Source of the DNA: Chitinophaga niabensis
Lineage (GTDB): Bacteria > Bacteroidota > Bacteroidia > Chitinophagales > Chitinophagaceae
Direction: 5' to 3'
Length of the DNA stretch: 64,000 nt
NCBI RefSeq assembly: GCF_900129465.1
Contig: NZ_FSRA01000002.1
Coordinates: forward strand, 868,001-932,000
The translations under genes were made by a program, and so were the position numbers. Shown here piece by piece: positions 44,245 to 53,502 of the stretch. The notes below the pieces were generated by a model that did no database searches, was not told where the DNA came from, and was given only the letters and a program-made list of their open reading frames with translations. The stretch's first letter is position 1; every line of letters begins with the position of its first letter.

Positions 44245-44895
44245 TTATAAATGATAGGTCACGTGATAGTCGAAATGTTGATCATGGTCGAGGTCTGTAA
44301 GAACGAAGCCGGCCTTGCGGGCACTGCACTCTTCTGCGATCAGCCTGGCTGCTTTGGTAGCATTGGCTTCATCCAGGTGGCTGAAAGGTTCGTCCATCAT
44401 CAGCCATTCGAACGGTTGCATGAGTGCCCGGATAATGGCAATACGTTGCCTTTCCCCGTAAGACAAAGTAGCGCCGCTCTGGTTGAGCACATGGCTTACA
44501 CCCAGGCGGTCTGCCATTTCCTTTATCTTTTCTGCCGGGTAGTACGGCTCCGGCTGCATCACTCTTTTCAGTTCTATGTTCTCCAATGCGGAAAGCTGAT
44601 CAAACAGGCGGAGGTCCTGGAATATTACACTGATCTGCTGCTGGCGCATAACGGCCAGCTGGTCTTTGGAATAAGAGGGCCAGGGCTTATCGTTGATACG
44701 GATGGTTCCGGTATAGTCGTACCGGATATTGTACAGGTAATGTACCAGCGTGGTTTTACCGGTACCGGAAGGTGCCTTGATCTTAATGAACTGTGCGGGC
44801 GAAAACGTAATGTCGCGGTTCCATATGTCCGACTGCTGCTGCAATACTTTATCACGCAGCGGAACGGGCACTACCGCAGATAACTGGATCTGCAT
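44245..44895 (-). CDS. ABC transporter ATP-binding protein (LolD/MacB type) with altered motifs
   Basis: A 216-residue ATPase. Walker A reads APSGTGKT at residues 41-48 (first Gly replaced by Ala); the Q-loop is VIFQDLRLF; the signature is LSYGERQ (144-150) and Walker B is LMMDEPFSHLDE with D168 and E169. The switch histidine expected after a TH pair appears as TD at residue 201. Catalytic Glu and Walker lysine are intact, so ATP binding is expected, but hydrolysis may be atypical. Works with the adjacent FtsX-like permease. Confidence 0.88.
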   Translation of the reverse strand: MQIQLSAVVPVPLRDKVLQQQSDIWNRDITFSPAQFIKIKAPSGTGKTTLVHYLYNIRYDYTGTIRINDKPWPSYSKDQLAVMRQQQISVIFQDLRLFDQLSALENIELKRVMQPEPYYPAEKIKEMADRLGVSHVLNQSGATLSYGERQRIAIIRALMQPFEWLMMDEPFSHLDEANATKAARLIAEECSARKAGFVLTDLDHDQHFDYHVTYHL

Positions 44896-44932
44896 GTCCT
44901 TTCTGTTTGAAAGAATAAATATAACGATAAAT

Positions 44933-44963
44933 AAAAAGCTGCCCCGTTATGGAGCAGCTTTTT
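44933..44963 (-). terminator. Terminator between the DUF4836 gene and the ABC genes
   Basis: AAAAAGCTGC (44933-44942) pairs with GCAGCTTTTT (44954-44963), loop of 11 nt. On the minus strand the U-run follows the stem. The reverse orientation also fits. Confidence 0.8.
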
Positions 44964-44986
44964 AAAGAAGGATAATATTTTCCTTA

Positions 44987-46720
44987 TTAATTAGTTGCCG
45001 GTGCCGCTACCGCGCTGTCAACAGCTACAGCAACGGTATCAGCTGCCATGGCATCACCATTGCCCCAGGCAGCTTCCTGCTCTTTCTTATGTGCGCTGTA
45101 GTAAGCGAACATTTTCTTAGAGAAGTTAACGATCTGCACCAGGGTATTCTGATTTTCATTCTTGAAGTTCAGTTCCATGGTAGAGCGCTGTGATTTGCCA
45201 TTGCTGGGTTCTGTAGATACGGTAAAGTCTTTCAGCAGACCTTTCACATCATTCAGTACGCTGTCCGGAAGTTTCATTTCTTCAGCAGGAAGGTTGTTTA
45301 CCAGTTTCTCTACGCTCAGGTACATGCTCATTACATTACCTTTTGCTTTACTCAGCACACCTTCATCCAGCTTCACTTTGGATTTACCTGCTGAATAAGA
45401 GGTCAGCAGACCATTATCAGAGGCTGCGAGGATGCGTTTATCGTTGATAGATACTGCAACTTCGCCCATGGGTTGATTAGGTACATATTCTGTGCCTTGT
45501 TTGGTGAACATCTGGCCAACCATCGGCGTGTTCATTACTTTTTCGAAAGCAGCTTTATCGCCTACTTTCATGCTGAACACCCATTTAACTTCAGGTTTGG
45601 TTACTTTATAAGTACTGTCCCATTCAGAAGGTTTGCTTACTACGCTGAAATCAGAAGCTACCAGTGCAATTTCACCGGTGAAGGCTTTCAGGATATCATC
45701 CAGGGTAAGACCGGTTTCGGCCAGGCCCATGTTAGCAAAGCCATCCATCCCCATCAGTTTGATGATATCGCCCAGCATGCGCAGGTCAAAGTTCATCAGG
45801 GCAAAACCCAGTACATTTTCAGAAGGATAATTTTCCAGTGCGCTGATGTTCACTTTCTCCATTGGATATTTCTTCATAATATCCTGGATCTCTTTACCTG
45901 CATAAGCCAGGCTGTTCACCCTGATCTTACCGTTCTCGAAATGCGCTGCTGCTGTTTGGTAAGAACCTGCTGTGAGTTTCTTGATATTGGTAGTAACCAG
46001 TGCGGCTACACCAGATGGAGTGCCCGGATTGAAAGCATAGATCTGCTCGCTGCTCATCCAGAAGAATACATCTCCTTTTTCTTTTTGTACTTCTTTGAAA
46101 GATTCGATAGTACCTACAGACTCATCAGCTTTCAGGTGGAAGAGGCCATTCAGTACTTCTACCCAGGCTTTTTCGTCTGCTTCAGTACCAGTGGCATTAG
46201 CAACGCCTACATCTCCGGTAAAGTCATATTTATTAGGATCTATCACAAATACGCCGATAATAGTTTCTTTGTTGAAACCTACCAGGCCTTCTTTGTCAGC
46301 AATGTATTTAAAGTCTGTTCCTGCTTTAACCTCTTTCTTGGATTTCTCTTTGATGAAAGCTTCAAACTTAGCGGCATCGTCCAGCTTTGCAACAACAGAA
46401 GCATAGCTTTTGCCTTTTTCGCCTGGAATCAGTGCGATATATACATCACCTTTCAGATCAACGCCGGAGTTTTCTGCTTCTTTCAAAGCTTTGGACAGTT
46501 CGTTGGAAGTATCCTTGTCCTGCACGGCCTCGAATATTTTATCAACGGAAAGGCCTTCTTTTACCAGCTTGTCCTGAATTTGTTTAGAGTTGATCCCGAA
46601 AACGAGCGCAGCTGTTTTAGGAATGTGTTTGCCTCCTTCCGGAGCCTTGGAACAGGCGGTTAACAACAAGACCGCTGCACCGAAAATCATGAGGAGTGCA
46701 CTTGTAGTCGTTCTTTTCAT
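44987..46720 (-). CDS. DUF4836 family lipoprotein
   Basis: A 577-residue lipoprotein, lipid cysteine in LLLTACSKAPEGG (residue 23). Two similar alpha/beta halves fill residues 30-540 (KTAALVFGINSKQI near the start; LAAS/VSINDKRILAASDNG later), followed by a C-terminal alanine/valine-rich low-complexity tail. DUF4836 proteins are abundant envelope lipoproteins of unknown role in Bacteroidota. The -7 box at 46758 and the terminator at 44933 make it a single-gene unit. Confidence 0.9.
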   Translation of the reverse strand: MKRTTTSALLMIFGAAVLLLTACSKAPEGGKHIPKTAALVFGINSKQIQDKLVKEGLSVDKIFEAVQDKDTSNELSKALKEAENSGVDLKGDVYIALIPGEKGKSYASVVAKLDDAAKFEAFIKEKSKKEVKAGTDFKYIADKEGLVGFNKETIIGVFVIDPNKYDFTGDVGVANATGTEADEKAWVEVLNGLFHLKADESVGTIESFKEVQKEKGDVFFWMSSEQIYAFNPGTPSGVAALVTTNIKKLTAGSYQTAAAHFENGKIRVNSLAYAGKEIQDIMKKYPMEKVNISALENYPSENVLGFALMNFDLRMLGDIIKLMGMDGFANMGLAETGLTLDDILKAFTGEIALVASDFSVVSKPSEWDSTYKVTKPEVKWVFSMKVGDKAAFEKVMNTPMVGQMFTKQGTEYVPNQPMGEVAVSINDKRILAASDNGLLTSYSAGKSKVKLDEGVLSKAKGNVMSMYLSVEKLVNNLPAEEMKLPDSVLNDVKGLLKDFTVSTEPSNGKSQRSTMELNFKNENQNTLVQIVNFSKKMFAYYSAHKKEQEAAWGNGDAMAADTVAVAVDSAVAAPATN

Positions 46721-46757
46721 AAAGAGAAAGATGTTAAATGGATTTGAAAATTACCGT

Positions 46758-46765
46758 CAAAAATA
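46758..46765 (-). promoter_or_regulatory. -7 box of the DUF4836 gene
   Basis: TATTTTTG on the minus strand (46765 to 46758); predicted leader ~30 nt. Confidence 0.55.
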
Positions 46766-46836
46766 CAATGTTTTTTGCTAATACGTTTAAAAATTGTTAG
46801 GAAGGCAGTACGGGTAGCAGGTATCAACAATTTGTC

Positions 46837-46844
46837 TACCTTTG
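46837..46844 (+). promoter_or_regulatory. -7 box of the YciI-family gene
   Basis: TACCTTTG, perfect TAnnTTTG, 45 bp before ATG 46890. Confidence 0.6.
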
Positions 46845-46889
46845 TAAATATTCTGATTTTTAACCATTTACTGAAAGACCGACAAAACT

Positions 46890-47174
46890 ATGTATCTGAT
46901 CCTGGTTCAATACATCCGCCCCTTAGCGGCCATAGACCACTATATCGAGGCGCACAATACTTTCCTGGAAAAACAGTACAGGGAAGGTAAGTTCATTCTT
47001 TCGGGAAGGCGGAAGCCCCGTACCGGAGGTATTATCCTCTGCAAAGCGACCAGCCGCCGCGAGGTGGAAGCCATCCTGGCAGAAGACCCTTTTGATAAGT
47101 TTCAACTGGCTGTTTACGATATCATAGAGTTTGAGCCAAATATCTATGCCGAACTGGCGAACCTCAACTCCTGA
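46890..47174 (+). CDS. YciI-like family protein
   Basis: A 94-residue single-domain protein with the YCII ferredoxin-like fold. It begins MYLILVQYIRPLAAIDHYIEAH, with the conserved His of the family, and continues GGIILCKATSRREVEAILAEDPF, the equivalent of the family's DPF motif. Proteins of this family can have weak peroxidase or dehalogenase-like activity; the role here is unknown. Monocistronic. Confidence 0.92.
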   Translation: MYLILVQYIRPLAAIDHYIEAHNTFLEKQYREGKFILSGRRKPRTGGIILCKATSRREVEAILAEDPFDKFQLAVYDIIEFEPNIYAELANLNS

Positions 47175-47645
47175 ACTTTTCCCTTCCCTACGTTCTTTTC
47201 CCGGTTCAATCTTAACTGACTGCAATTTACATTGCCGGTTAAAATTTAATTGCAAAACTTCCCCGGAAAAGCTTCCTATTTCAAAATTTAGTTTGTAATT
47301 TCAATTACCGCCCATCCGTGATAAACGCCATTACCCTGTTTTATTAACCATTTAAACCCGAGCACGTTTACAAAGAAAAACTATCTTTTCATTATTAACC
47401 TAACACGCGTTTATGAAAAAAGGACCAGTCTGTATCACGCCCTCCGGGCACAATTAGCCAATTCTATTTCCATATCTAGATCAGAGATGCTGACCAGCGG
47501 TAGTTCATTCTTTCACGTTTAAACCCATTCCCGCATGAAGAAAAAACCCGTACGAACTGCGGTGTAAAAACTGCGCACATTCGCTATGCTAAATCGATTT
47601 TGTTAACCAGGAGGAACCCGATTTTCCATCCTAAACTAAACATGT
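47175..47645 (+). promoter_or_regulatory. 471-bp upstream region of susC
   Basis: AT-rich region with a near -7 box TTAGTTTG (47288-47295). Two short ATG frames, 15 codons at 47413-47457 and 11 codons at 47535-47567, have no recognisable product. An AGGAGG-like stretch lies at 47609-47615 but 31 bp from the susC ATG and with no closer start in frame. No ECF sigma/FecR pair accompanies the operon. I see no further gene. Confidence 0.4.
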
Positions 47646-50600
47646 ATGTACTTCCACGTAAACTGCAGTGCCCGCAGGCACTTAGCCGTATGGCTACTCC
47701 TATTCCTGTGCTCAACCGCATGGGCACAATCTGTGAGCATTACCGGCAAAGTAACCGGTAGTCTTGATAAAACACCCCTGCCCGGCGTAACGGTTGTTAT
47801 CAAAGGCACCAGCCAGGGCACCGTAACTGATGCTACCGGCACTTACAAGATCACAGCCCCCTCCGGCAGTACGCTTCTTTTCTCTTTTATCGGCTTTATG
47901 CCTAAAGAAGTAAAGGTAAGTGGCGCAACACAACTGGATGTTGAACTGGCAGAAAATGCCGGTACGCTCAACGAAGTAGTGGTAACAGGCTATGGCAGCC
48001 AATCTAAAAAGGATATCACAGGTGCTGTTGCCACCGTTAATGTAAAACAACTGCTCTCTGCTCCTGCCACCAATGTGGGCCAGGCTTTGCAGGGACGCGT
48101 TGCCGGAGTTACGGTTGGAAATGAAAATGCACCGGGCGGAAATGTGATGGTACGGATCCGTGGATACGGAACCATCAATGATAACTCGCCACTTTATGTA
48201 ATTGACGGTGTTCCCACCAAAGGCAATCTGAACACGCTCAACCTGAATGATATTGAAACCATGCAGGTATTGAAGGATGCCTCTGCATCCTCCATCTATG
48301 GCTCCCGCGCAGGGAATGGAGTAGTGATCATTACCACAAAAAAAGGAAAGATCGGAAGACCCCGGCTCACGTATGATATGTATTATGGTACACAAAGACC
48401 CGGAGAATTCCTTGATCTGCTGAATACCTCAGAATACGCAAGCCTGCTCTGGGAATCACGGATCAATGCAGGAAATGTTGACCCCGTTACGGGTTTCCCC
48501 AAACATGCACAGTTTGGCAGTGGCGCCAATCCTGTTACGCCTGATTATATTTTCCCGGACGGGGCTTCTGCAAACGATCCGCGTGTAAATCCCGCCAACT
48601 ACAGTACGGATATAGATGGCGCTGATTTCAAAAAAACAAGATGGCTGATCACTAAAGCCAATAAAACTGGGACCAACTGGATGGATGAAATATTTGACCC
48701 TGCACCCATTCAATCCCACCAGGTAGGTGTTTCCGGGGGAACAGACGGTGGCCGGTATGCCATGAGCCTCGGTTATTATGATCAGAAAGGGATCATGATC
48801 TATACTGGTTTCAAACGTTATTCCCTCCGCGCCAACACAGAATTTAATATCAACAAAAGATTCCGCGCGGGAGAGAACTTGCAGGTTTCTTACAGTGAAA
48901 GAGTAGGCCAGCCTGCCGGTAATCAGAATGAAGGGAACCCTGTTTCCTTCGCCTACCGCATGCAACCCATTATTCCGGTATACGATATCATGGGCAATTT
49001 TGCAGGAACAAAAGGGGGCGACCTCGATAATGCCAAAAACCCCGTAGCGGCATTGTACCGTAACAAGGACAATATCGGAAAAGAGATCAGGCTGTTCGGT
49101 AACGCCTACCTGGAAGCGGATATATTACCTAACCTTACCGCACGTACGAGCATTGGTGTAGACTATAGCAATTTCAATATCCGTACGTATACTATCCGGG
49201 ATATTGAATCTTCTGAATCCGCATCCAACAGTAACCTTAGCACGAATAACAACTACGAGGCCACCTGGACATGGTATAACACCCTTACGTATAAGTTCCA
49301 GCTGGGCGCCTTACACCGCTTCAACCTGATCGTAGGTACGGAGTCTATTGGTAATTATGCGGAAGCTTTCGCAGCAGGCCGGGCTGGTTTCTTTGTGGAT
49401 GACCTGGACAATCGTTACCTGGATGCAGGCAACGGCGGAACTTCCACCAACAGCGGCAGTGCTTCCAATTGGCGGCTGGCTTCTGAATTCAGTAAACTGA
49501 ACTATGTGTATAACGACAGGTACCTGCTGGACCTTACTCTCCGCCGCGACCGTTCTTCCCGTTTTGCCGAACAGTTCAGGGTAGCCTATTTCCCTGCCGC
49601 CAGTGTGGGATGGCGTATCTCTGAAGAGGATTTTATGAAAAGCATTTCCTTTGTGAACGATCTGAAATTAAGGGCTGCATATGGCCAAACGGGTAACCAG
49701 GAAATAGGTAACTATAATGCATATACGTTCTTCGGCACAAACCCCACCACTTCTTTCTATGATCTGAACGGTTCCCGCACTTCTGCATTGCAGGGTTATG
49801 ATCTCACACAGTTCGGAAATCTCCGCGCGAAGTGGGAAACCACCAGCTCGCTGGACATCGGCGTAGATGCCAGTATGATGAAAGGCAGGCTGGGCTTTAA
49901 TTTCGACTGGTTCCGCCGTAAAACCACAGACATGTTATTCCCTGTTGAATTACAGTTCACACAAGGCATTGCCACCAATCCATTCCGGAACATCGGCACC
50001 ATGGTGAACAAGGGGATCGAACTGGGCATCAGTTTTCTCAGTGATGCCGCAGGAGGAGATTTCACATATGATATCAACGTGAACTTCTCGAGCTACCGTA
50101 ATAATGTTGAAGTAACAGATGGCAATCCCAAGACCCGTTACTTTGGCTTCACGACCCGCCTTCCATCCATGACAGTTACCCAGGCCGGCTACCCCATTTC
50201 TTCTTTTTTTGGTTACGTGATAGACGGCATCTTTCAGACAGATGCTGATGGGGCTAAACATGCCGCACAGTTTGGCGGCGGCGCCAATAATAAAGCCGGC
50301 CAATTCATTTTCCGCGACCTGGACTCCAATAATGTGATCAATGCGGACGACCGCACGATCATTGGCAGCCCGCATCCTGATTTCAGTTATGGCGTTAACG
50401 TACAGCTTGGCTATAAGAATTTTGGGTTAACGCTTTTTGCGCAAGGTGTGCAGGGTAATAAAATCTTCAACTATGTGCGCTACTGGACGGACTTCCCCAC
50501 TTTTGCCGGGAACCGCAGCCGCCGTATGCTGGAAGACTCCTGGCGGCCAGGAAAAACAAATGCCCTGCTGCCTCAGTTACGGTCGAATGATGTGATCAGC

Positions 50601-50885
50601 AGTAACCCATCTACCTATTACCTTGAAAATGGTTCTTACCTGCGGATGAAGAATGTACAGCTATCTTATAAGCTCCCGGCCAGCCTGATCAAACGGGTAG
50701 GCATTGAGCAGTTGCAGGTTTATCTGCAGGCCCAAAACCTTTTCACGATCACAAAGTACACAGGCCTGGACCCCGAGATCAACCTGCGTGCTTACAGTCC
50801 TAATAACGACAGGCACATGGGTGTGGATGAAGGAGCTTATCCTACCTCCAAAGTATACCTGGTCGGCGCAAACCTTACTTTCTAA
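47646..50885 (+). CDS. SusC/RagA family TonB-linked outer membrane protein
   Basis: A 1079-residue outer-membrane transporter importing oligosaccharides, peptides or other ligands with energy from TonB. Order: signal peptide ending CSTAWAQ (about residue 28), a carboxypeptidase-D-like domain (SITGKVTG, about 30-105), the plug with VVVTGYGSQSKKDITGA and SIYGSRAGNGVVIITTKKG, and a beta-barrel from about 240 to the C-terminal phenylalanine (VGANLTF). Start ATG 47646; an in-frame stop lies 9 bp upstream. The SusD partner begins 16 bp downstream. The substrate is unknown, as no hydrolases are adjacent. Confidence 0.95.
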   Translation: MYFHVNCSARRHLAVWLLLFLCSTAWAQSVSITGKVTGSLDKTPLPGVTVVIKGTSQGTVTDATGTYKITAPSGSTLLFSFIGFMPKEVKVSGATQLDVELAENAGTLNEVVVTGYGSQSKKDITGAVATVNVKQLLSAPATNVGQALQGRVAGVTVGNENAPGGNVMVRIRGYGTINDNSPLYVIDGVPTKGNLNTLNLNDIETMQVLKDASASSIYGSRAGNGVVIITTKKGKIGRPRLTYDMYYGTQRPGEFLDLLNTSEYASLLWESRINAGNVDPVTGFPKHAQFGSGANPVTPDYIFPDGASANDPRVNPANYSTDIDGADFKKTRWLITKANKTGTNWMDEIFDPAPIQSHQVGVSGGTDGGRYAMSLGYYDQKGIMIYTGFKRYSLRANTEFNINKRFRAGENLQVSYSERVGQPAGNQNEGNPVSFAYRMQPIIPVYDIMGNFAGTKGGDLDNAKNPVAALYRNKDNIGKEIRLFGNAYLEADILPNLTARTSIGVDYSNFNIRTYTIRDIESSESASNSNLSTNNNYEATWTWYNTLTYKFQLGALHRFNLIVGTESIGNYAEAFAAGRAGFFVDDLDNRYLDAGNGGTSTNSGSASNWRLASEFSKLNYVYNDRYLLDLTLRRDRSSRFAEQFRVAYFPAASVGWRISEEDFMKSISFVNDLKLRAAYGQTGNQEIGNYNAYTFFGTNPTTSFYDLNGSRTSALQGYDLTQFGNLRAKWETTSSLDIGVDASMMKGRLGFNFDWFRRKTTDMLFPVELQFTQGIATNPFRNIGTMVNKGIELGISFLSDAAGGDFTYDINVNFSSYRNNVEVTDGNPKTRYFGFTTRLPSMTVTQAGYPISSFFGYVIDGIFQTDADGAKHAAQFGGGANNKAGQFIFRDLDSNNVINADDRTIIGSPHPDFSYGVNVQLGYKNFGLTLFAQGVQGNKIFNYVRYWTDFPTFAGNRSRRMLEDSWRPGKTNALLPQLRSNDVISSNPSTYYLENGSYLRMKNVQLSYKLPASLIKRVGIEQLQVYLQAQNLFTITKYTGLDPEINLRAYSPNNDRHMGVDEGAYPTSKVYLVGANLTF

Positions 50886-50901
50886 ACTCAAACTTACTGT
50901 T

Positions 50902-52614
50902 ATGCACATACGTAAAATAATAATGGCCATGATGCTGTTGCTGATTGCCGTTTCCTGCGGGGATGGTTTCCTGGATGTAAAACCGAAAGGTGTATTACTC
51001 CCCGAGCAGCTCAATAACCGGAAAGGTGTGAACGCTTTGTTGATTGCGGCTTATTCTCTGGTAGACGGGGTTGGTTCCGGCGGTACCTCCTGGCATGGTT
51101 CTGCGGATAACTGGATCTATGGCAGCGTGGCATCTGATGATGCCTACAAAGGTTCTACCTCTGGCGACCAGCCGGAAATATCTTTTATTGAAACGCGCAA
51201 AATATTGCCGGATAATGGGCATTTCCGTGGAAAATGGCGTGCGGTATATGATGGAGTAGCCAGGTGTAATGATGTACTGATTGCACTTTCGAAAGCTACG
51301 GACATCCCTGATGCTGAAAAACCGCTGATCGCTGCGGAGGCTCGTTTCCTGAGGGGGCACTTTCATTTTGAAGCAAAAAAGATGTTCAAAAATGTGCCTT
51401 ATGTAGATGAAAAAACCTACAACCCGGAAGATCCGAACAGCACGAAACTCCCCAATACAGAAGATATCTGGCCAAAGATCGGGGAAGACCTCCTTTTTGC
51501 TTACCAGCAATTGCCGCCCAGGCAAACTCAAAAAGGGCGTGCTACAAAGTGGGCAGCATCTGCCCTGCTGGCAAAGGCTTACCTGTTCCAGCAAAAGTAT
51601 ACAGAGGCCAAACCTTTGCTGAATGAGATCATGGCCCAGGGTGGATATATTTTAACAGAACGGTATGCGGATAATTTCCGGGCTGCCACAAATAATAATA
51701 CCGAATCTATTTTTGAAGTAGAACATTCCGTGAACGATGGCGCGGGAGGAGGTGAAAATGGCAACCAGGGCGCTACTTTAAATTATCCCTATGGCGGGCC
51801 CACTACCTGCTGCGGGTTCTTTCAACCTTCGCAGAACCTGGTGAATGCTTTTAAAACAGATGTTAATGGTTTGCCGCTGCTGGATAATTTCAATGATGCA
51901 GATGTTACAAACGACCAGGGAATTGAATCCACTTCACCCTTCACCCCTTATGCCGGTACTTTGGATGCAAGGCTGGACTGGACAGTTGGGCGGAGAGGTA
52001 TTCCTTTCCTCGACCATGGAGATCATCCGGGTAAAGCTTACATCAGGGACCAGGCTTATGCAGGACCTTATTCTCCTAAGAAACACCTGTTCTATAAATC
52101 AGATATCGGCAGCGCCACCTTTAATAGTAATCCGCGGCTGAATGCTAACAATTACAGGATGATCCGTTATTCTCACGTGATCCTCTGGCTGGCGGAATGT
52201 GAAGTGGAACTGGGCGGGCTGGAAAGAGCAAGGGAATTGGTGAATATGATCCGCACCCGTGCATTAAATCCTGTAGGATTTGTAAAAAAAGCGGATGGCA
52301 GTAATGCCGCAAACTATAAGATGGGGTTATACACAGCTGCCTGGGCTGATCCTGTGATGGCAAGGAAAGCGGTACGCTTTGAAGAGCGTTTGGAATTTGG
52401 CATGGAAGGCCACCGCTTCTTTGACCTGGTGCGCTGGGGCATTGCAGACCTTGTGTTGAATGCATACTATGATAAAGAAAAATTGAAACGGACCTATTTA
52501 AATGGTGTGTCTTTCGAGAAAGGCAAACATGAGTATTATCCTATACCTGCACAGGAGATCCTTAACAGTACGAAGGATGGGCAGGCTACGCTGAAGCAGA
52601 ACCCTAATTATTAA
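50902..52614 (+). CDS. RagB/SusD family nutrient-binding lipoprotein
   Basis: The surface lid of the SusC transporter, 570 residues. Lipoprotein signal MHIRKIIMAMMLLLIAVSC with the cysteine at residue 19, then the conserved GFLDVKPKG motif, TPR-like helices, the central AEARFLRGHFHFEAKKMF and the C-terminal RFEERLEFGMEGHRFFDLVRWG and EYYPIPAQEI motifs of SusD. ATG 50902 is the true start; a longer frame inside susC is not real. Forms an operon with susC and ends in a hairpin. Confidence 0.95.
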   Translation: MHIRKIIMAMMLLLIAVSCGDGFLDVKPKGVLLPEQLNNRKGVNALLIAAYSLVDGVGSGGTSWHGSADNWIYGSVASDDAYKGSTSGDQPEISFIETRKILPDNGHFRGKWRAVYDGVARCNDVLIALSKATDIPDAEKPLIAAEARFLRGHFHFEAKKMFKNVPYVDEKTYNPEDPNSTKLPNTEDIWPKIGEDLLFAYQQLPPRQTQKGRATKWAASALLAKAYLFQQKYTEAKPLLNEIMAQGGYILTERYADNFRAATNNNTESIFEVEHSVNDGAGGGENGNQGATLNYPYGGPTTCCGFFQPSQNLVNAFKTDVNGLPLLDNFNDADVTNDQGIESTSPFTPYAGTLDARLDWTVGRRGIPFLDHGDHPGKAYIRDQAYAGPYSPKKHLFYKSDIGSATFNSNPRLNANNYRMIRYSHVILWLAECEVELGGLERARELVNMIRTRALNPVGFVKKADGSNAANYKMGLYTAAWADPVMARKAVRFEERLEFGMEGHRFFDLVRWGIADLVLNAYYDKEKLKRTYLNGVSFEKGKHEYYPIPAQEILNSTKDGQATLKQNPNY

Positions 52615-52620
52615 TGCAGT

Positions 52621-52654
52621 AAGAAACCGTTTGTGTAAGCACAAGCGGTTTCTT
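52621..52654 (+). terminator. Terminator after susD
   Basis: AAGAAACCGTTTGTG (52621-52635) pairs with CACAAGCGGTTTCTT (52640-52654) with one T-G wobble, loop TAAG. The T-tract after it is interrupted (CTCTTA). Confidence 0.75.
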
Positions 52655-52775
52655 CTCTTATGGAAATAGTATCCTGTAAGGCAATCGCTTATCTATGAAA
52701 TTGAGAACTTAAACCGGTACAGGGGTTTGTTCCGGAGGCATTCACAGGGGAGGTATCGGTTTTCCAATAAACGTT

Positions 52776-53327
52776 TTACTCCTTCTCCTTAAATTTCTTT
52801 TCCGCGTCCTGCGCCTTTTCAAAATCCAGGATTACGGAATTGATGCAATAACGCAAACCAGTTGGTGGTGGTCCGTCATCAAAAACGTGTCCAAGATGTG
52901 CTTTACATCTGCCGCACTGCACTTCGGTACGTGTCATACCGTGAGTATTGTCCGGCGTGTAGATCACACTCGTTTTACTGATGGGCTGGTAAAAGCTCGG
53001 CCAGCCACAACCGCTTTCAAACTTAGTGTCTGACACAAAAAGCGGGTTGCCGCAAGCGGCGCAATAGTAAGTACCTTTTTCTTTGGAGTTCCAGTATTTA
53101 CCTGTGAACGCCCACTCAGTTCCTTTTTGTCTCGCTATTTCATAAACGTCTTTTGGCAAGGTTTTTTTCCACTCATCGTCGGTTAGGTTTACTTTAGTAG
53201 TATCCGTACGGGAGTACGCCGGATTCTTTTTTTCTTCCATTGGTTTCGTTTTAGCTCCGTTTTGAGAGTAAGTACAGTGGCTGATCATTAAACTCAGGCA
53301 TAAAAATAGCAGATTACTTGTCTTCAT
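52776..53327 (-). CDS. msrB: Secreted peptide-methionine (R)-S-oxide reductase
   Basis: Reduces methionine-R-sulfoxide in exported proteins, 183 residues with an N-terminal signal (MKTSNLLFLCLSLMISHCTYSQ; the cysteine at about residue 18 could be lipidated). The zinc CxxC pairs are CAACG and CGRC, the fold motif is GCGWPSFYQPI and the catalytic cysteine is in RYCINSV. No MsrA fusion. The gene is convergent with susD and divergent from mutL. Confidence 0.95.
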   Translation of the reverse strand: MKTSNLLFLCLSLMISHCTYSQNGAKTKPMEEKKNPAYSRTDTTKVNLTDDEWKKTLPKDVYEIARQKGTEWAFTGKYWNSKEKGTYYCAACGNPLFVSDTKFESGCGWPSFYQPISKTSVIYTPDNTHGMTRTEVQCGRCKAHLGHVFDDGPPPTGLRYCINSVILDFEKAQDAEKKFKEKE

Positions 53328-53502
53328 GTTAACTATTGATTATGTGTTAACTACGTCTTAACACCAGTATTAATACTAAAGGCATGGTTCCGGGAAAGCA
53401 GGTTAATATTAAAGTTACGAAATGCCGGGCCGATTGGTTTGCCACCTGAATGTATTTAACAATATTTTTTTTAATCCTACCTTTATGCCAAAAGGCAGGC
53501 AA

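Noticed and set aside
45473..46663. Long plus-strand frame opposite the DUF4836 gene
   Set aside because: Phe/Cys-rich antisense artefact with no start signal; the minus-strand lipoprotein is well supported.
47609..47615. AGGAGGA as the ribosome binding site of susC
   Set aside because: It is 31 bp from the ATG, no nearer start codon is in frame, and Bacteroidota rarely use such sites.
50704..50901. N-terminal extension of susD into susC
   Set aside because: A proper lipoprotein signal begins at ATG 50902; the extension is an out-of-frame part of susC.
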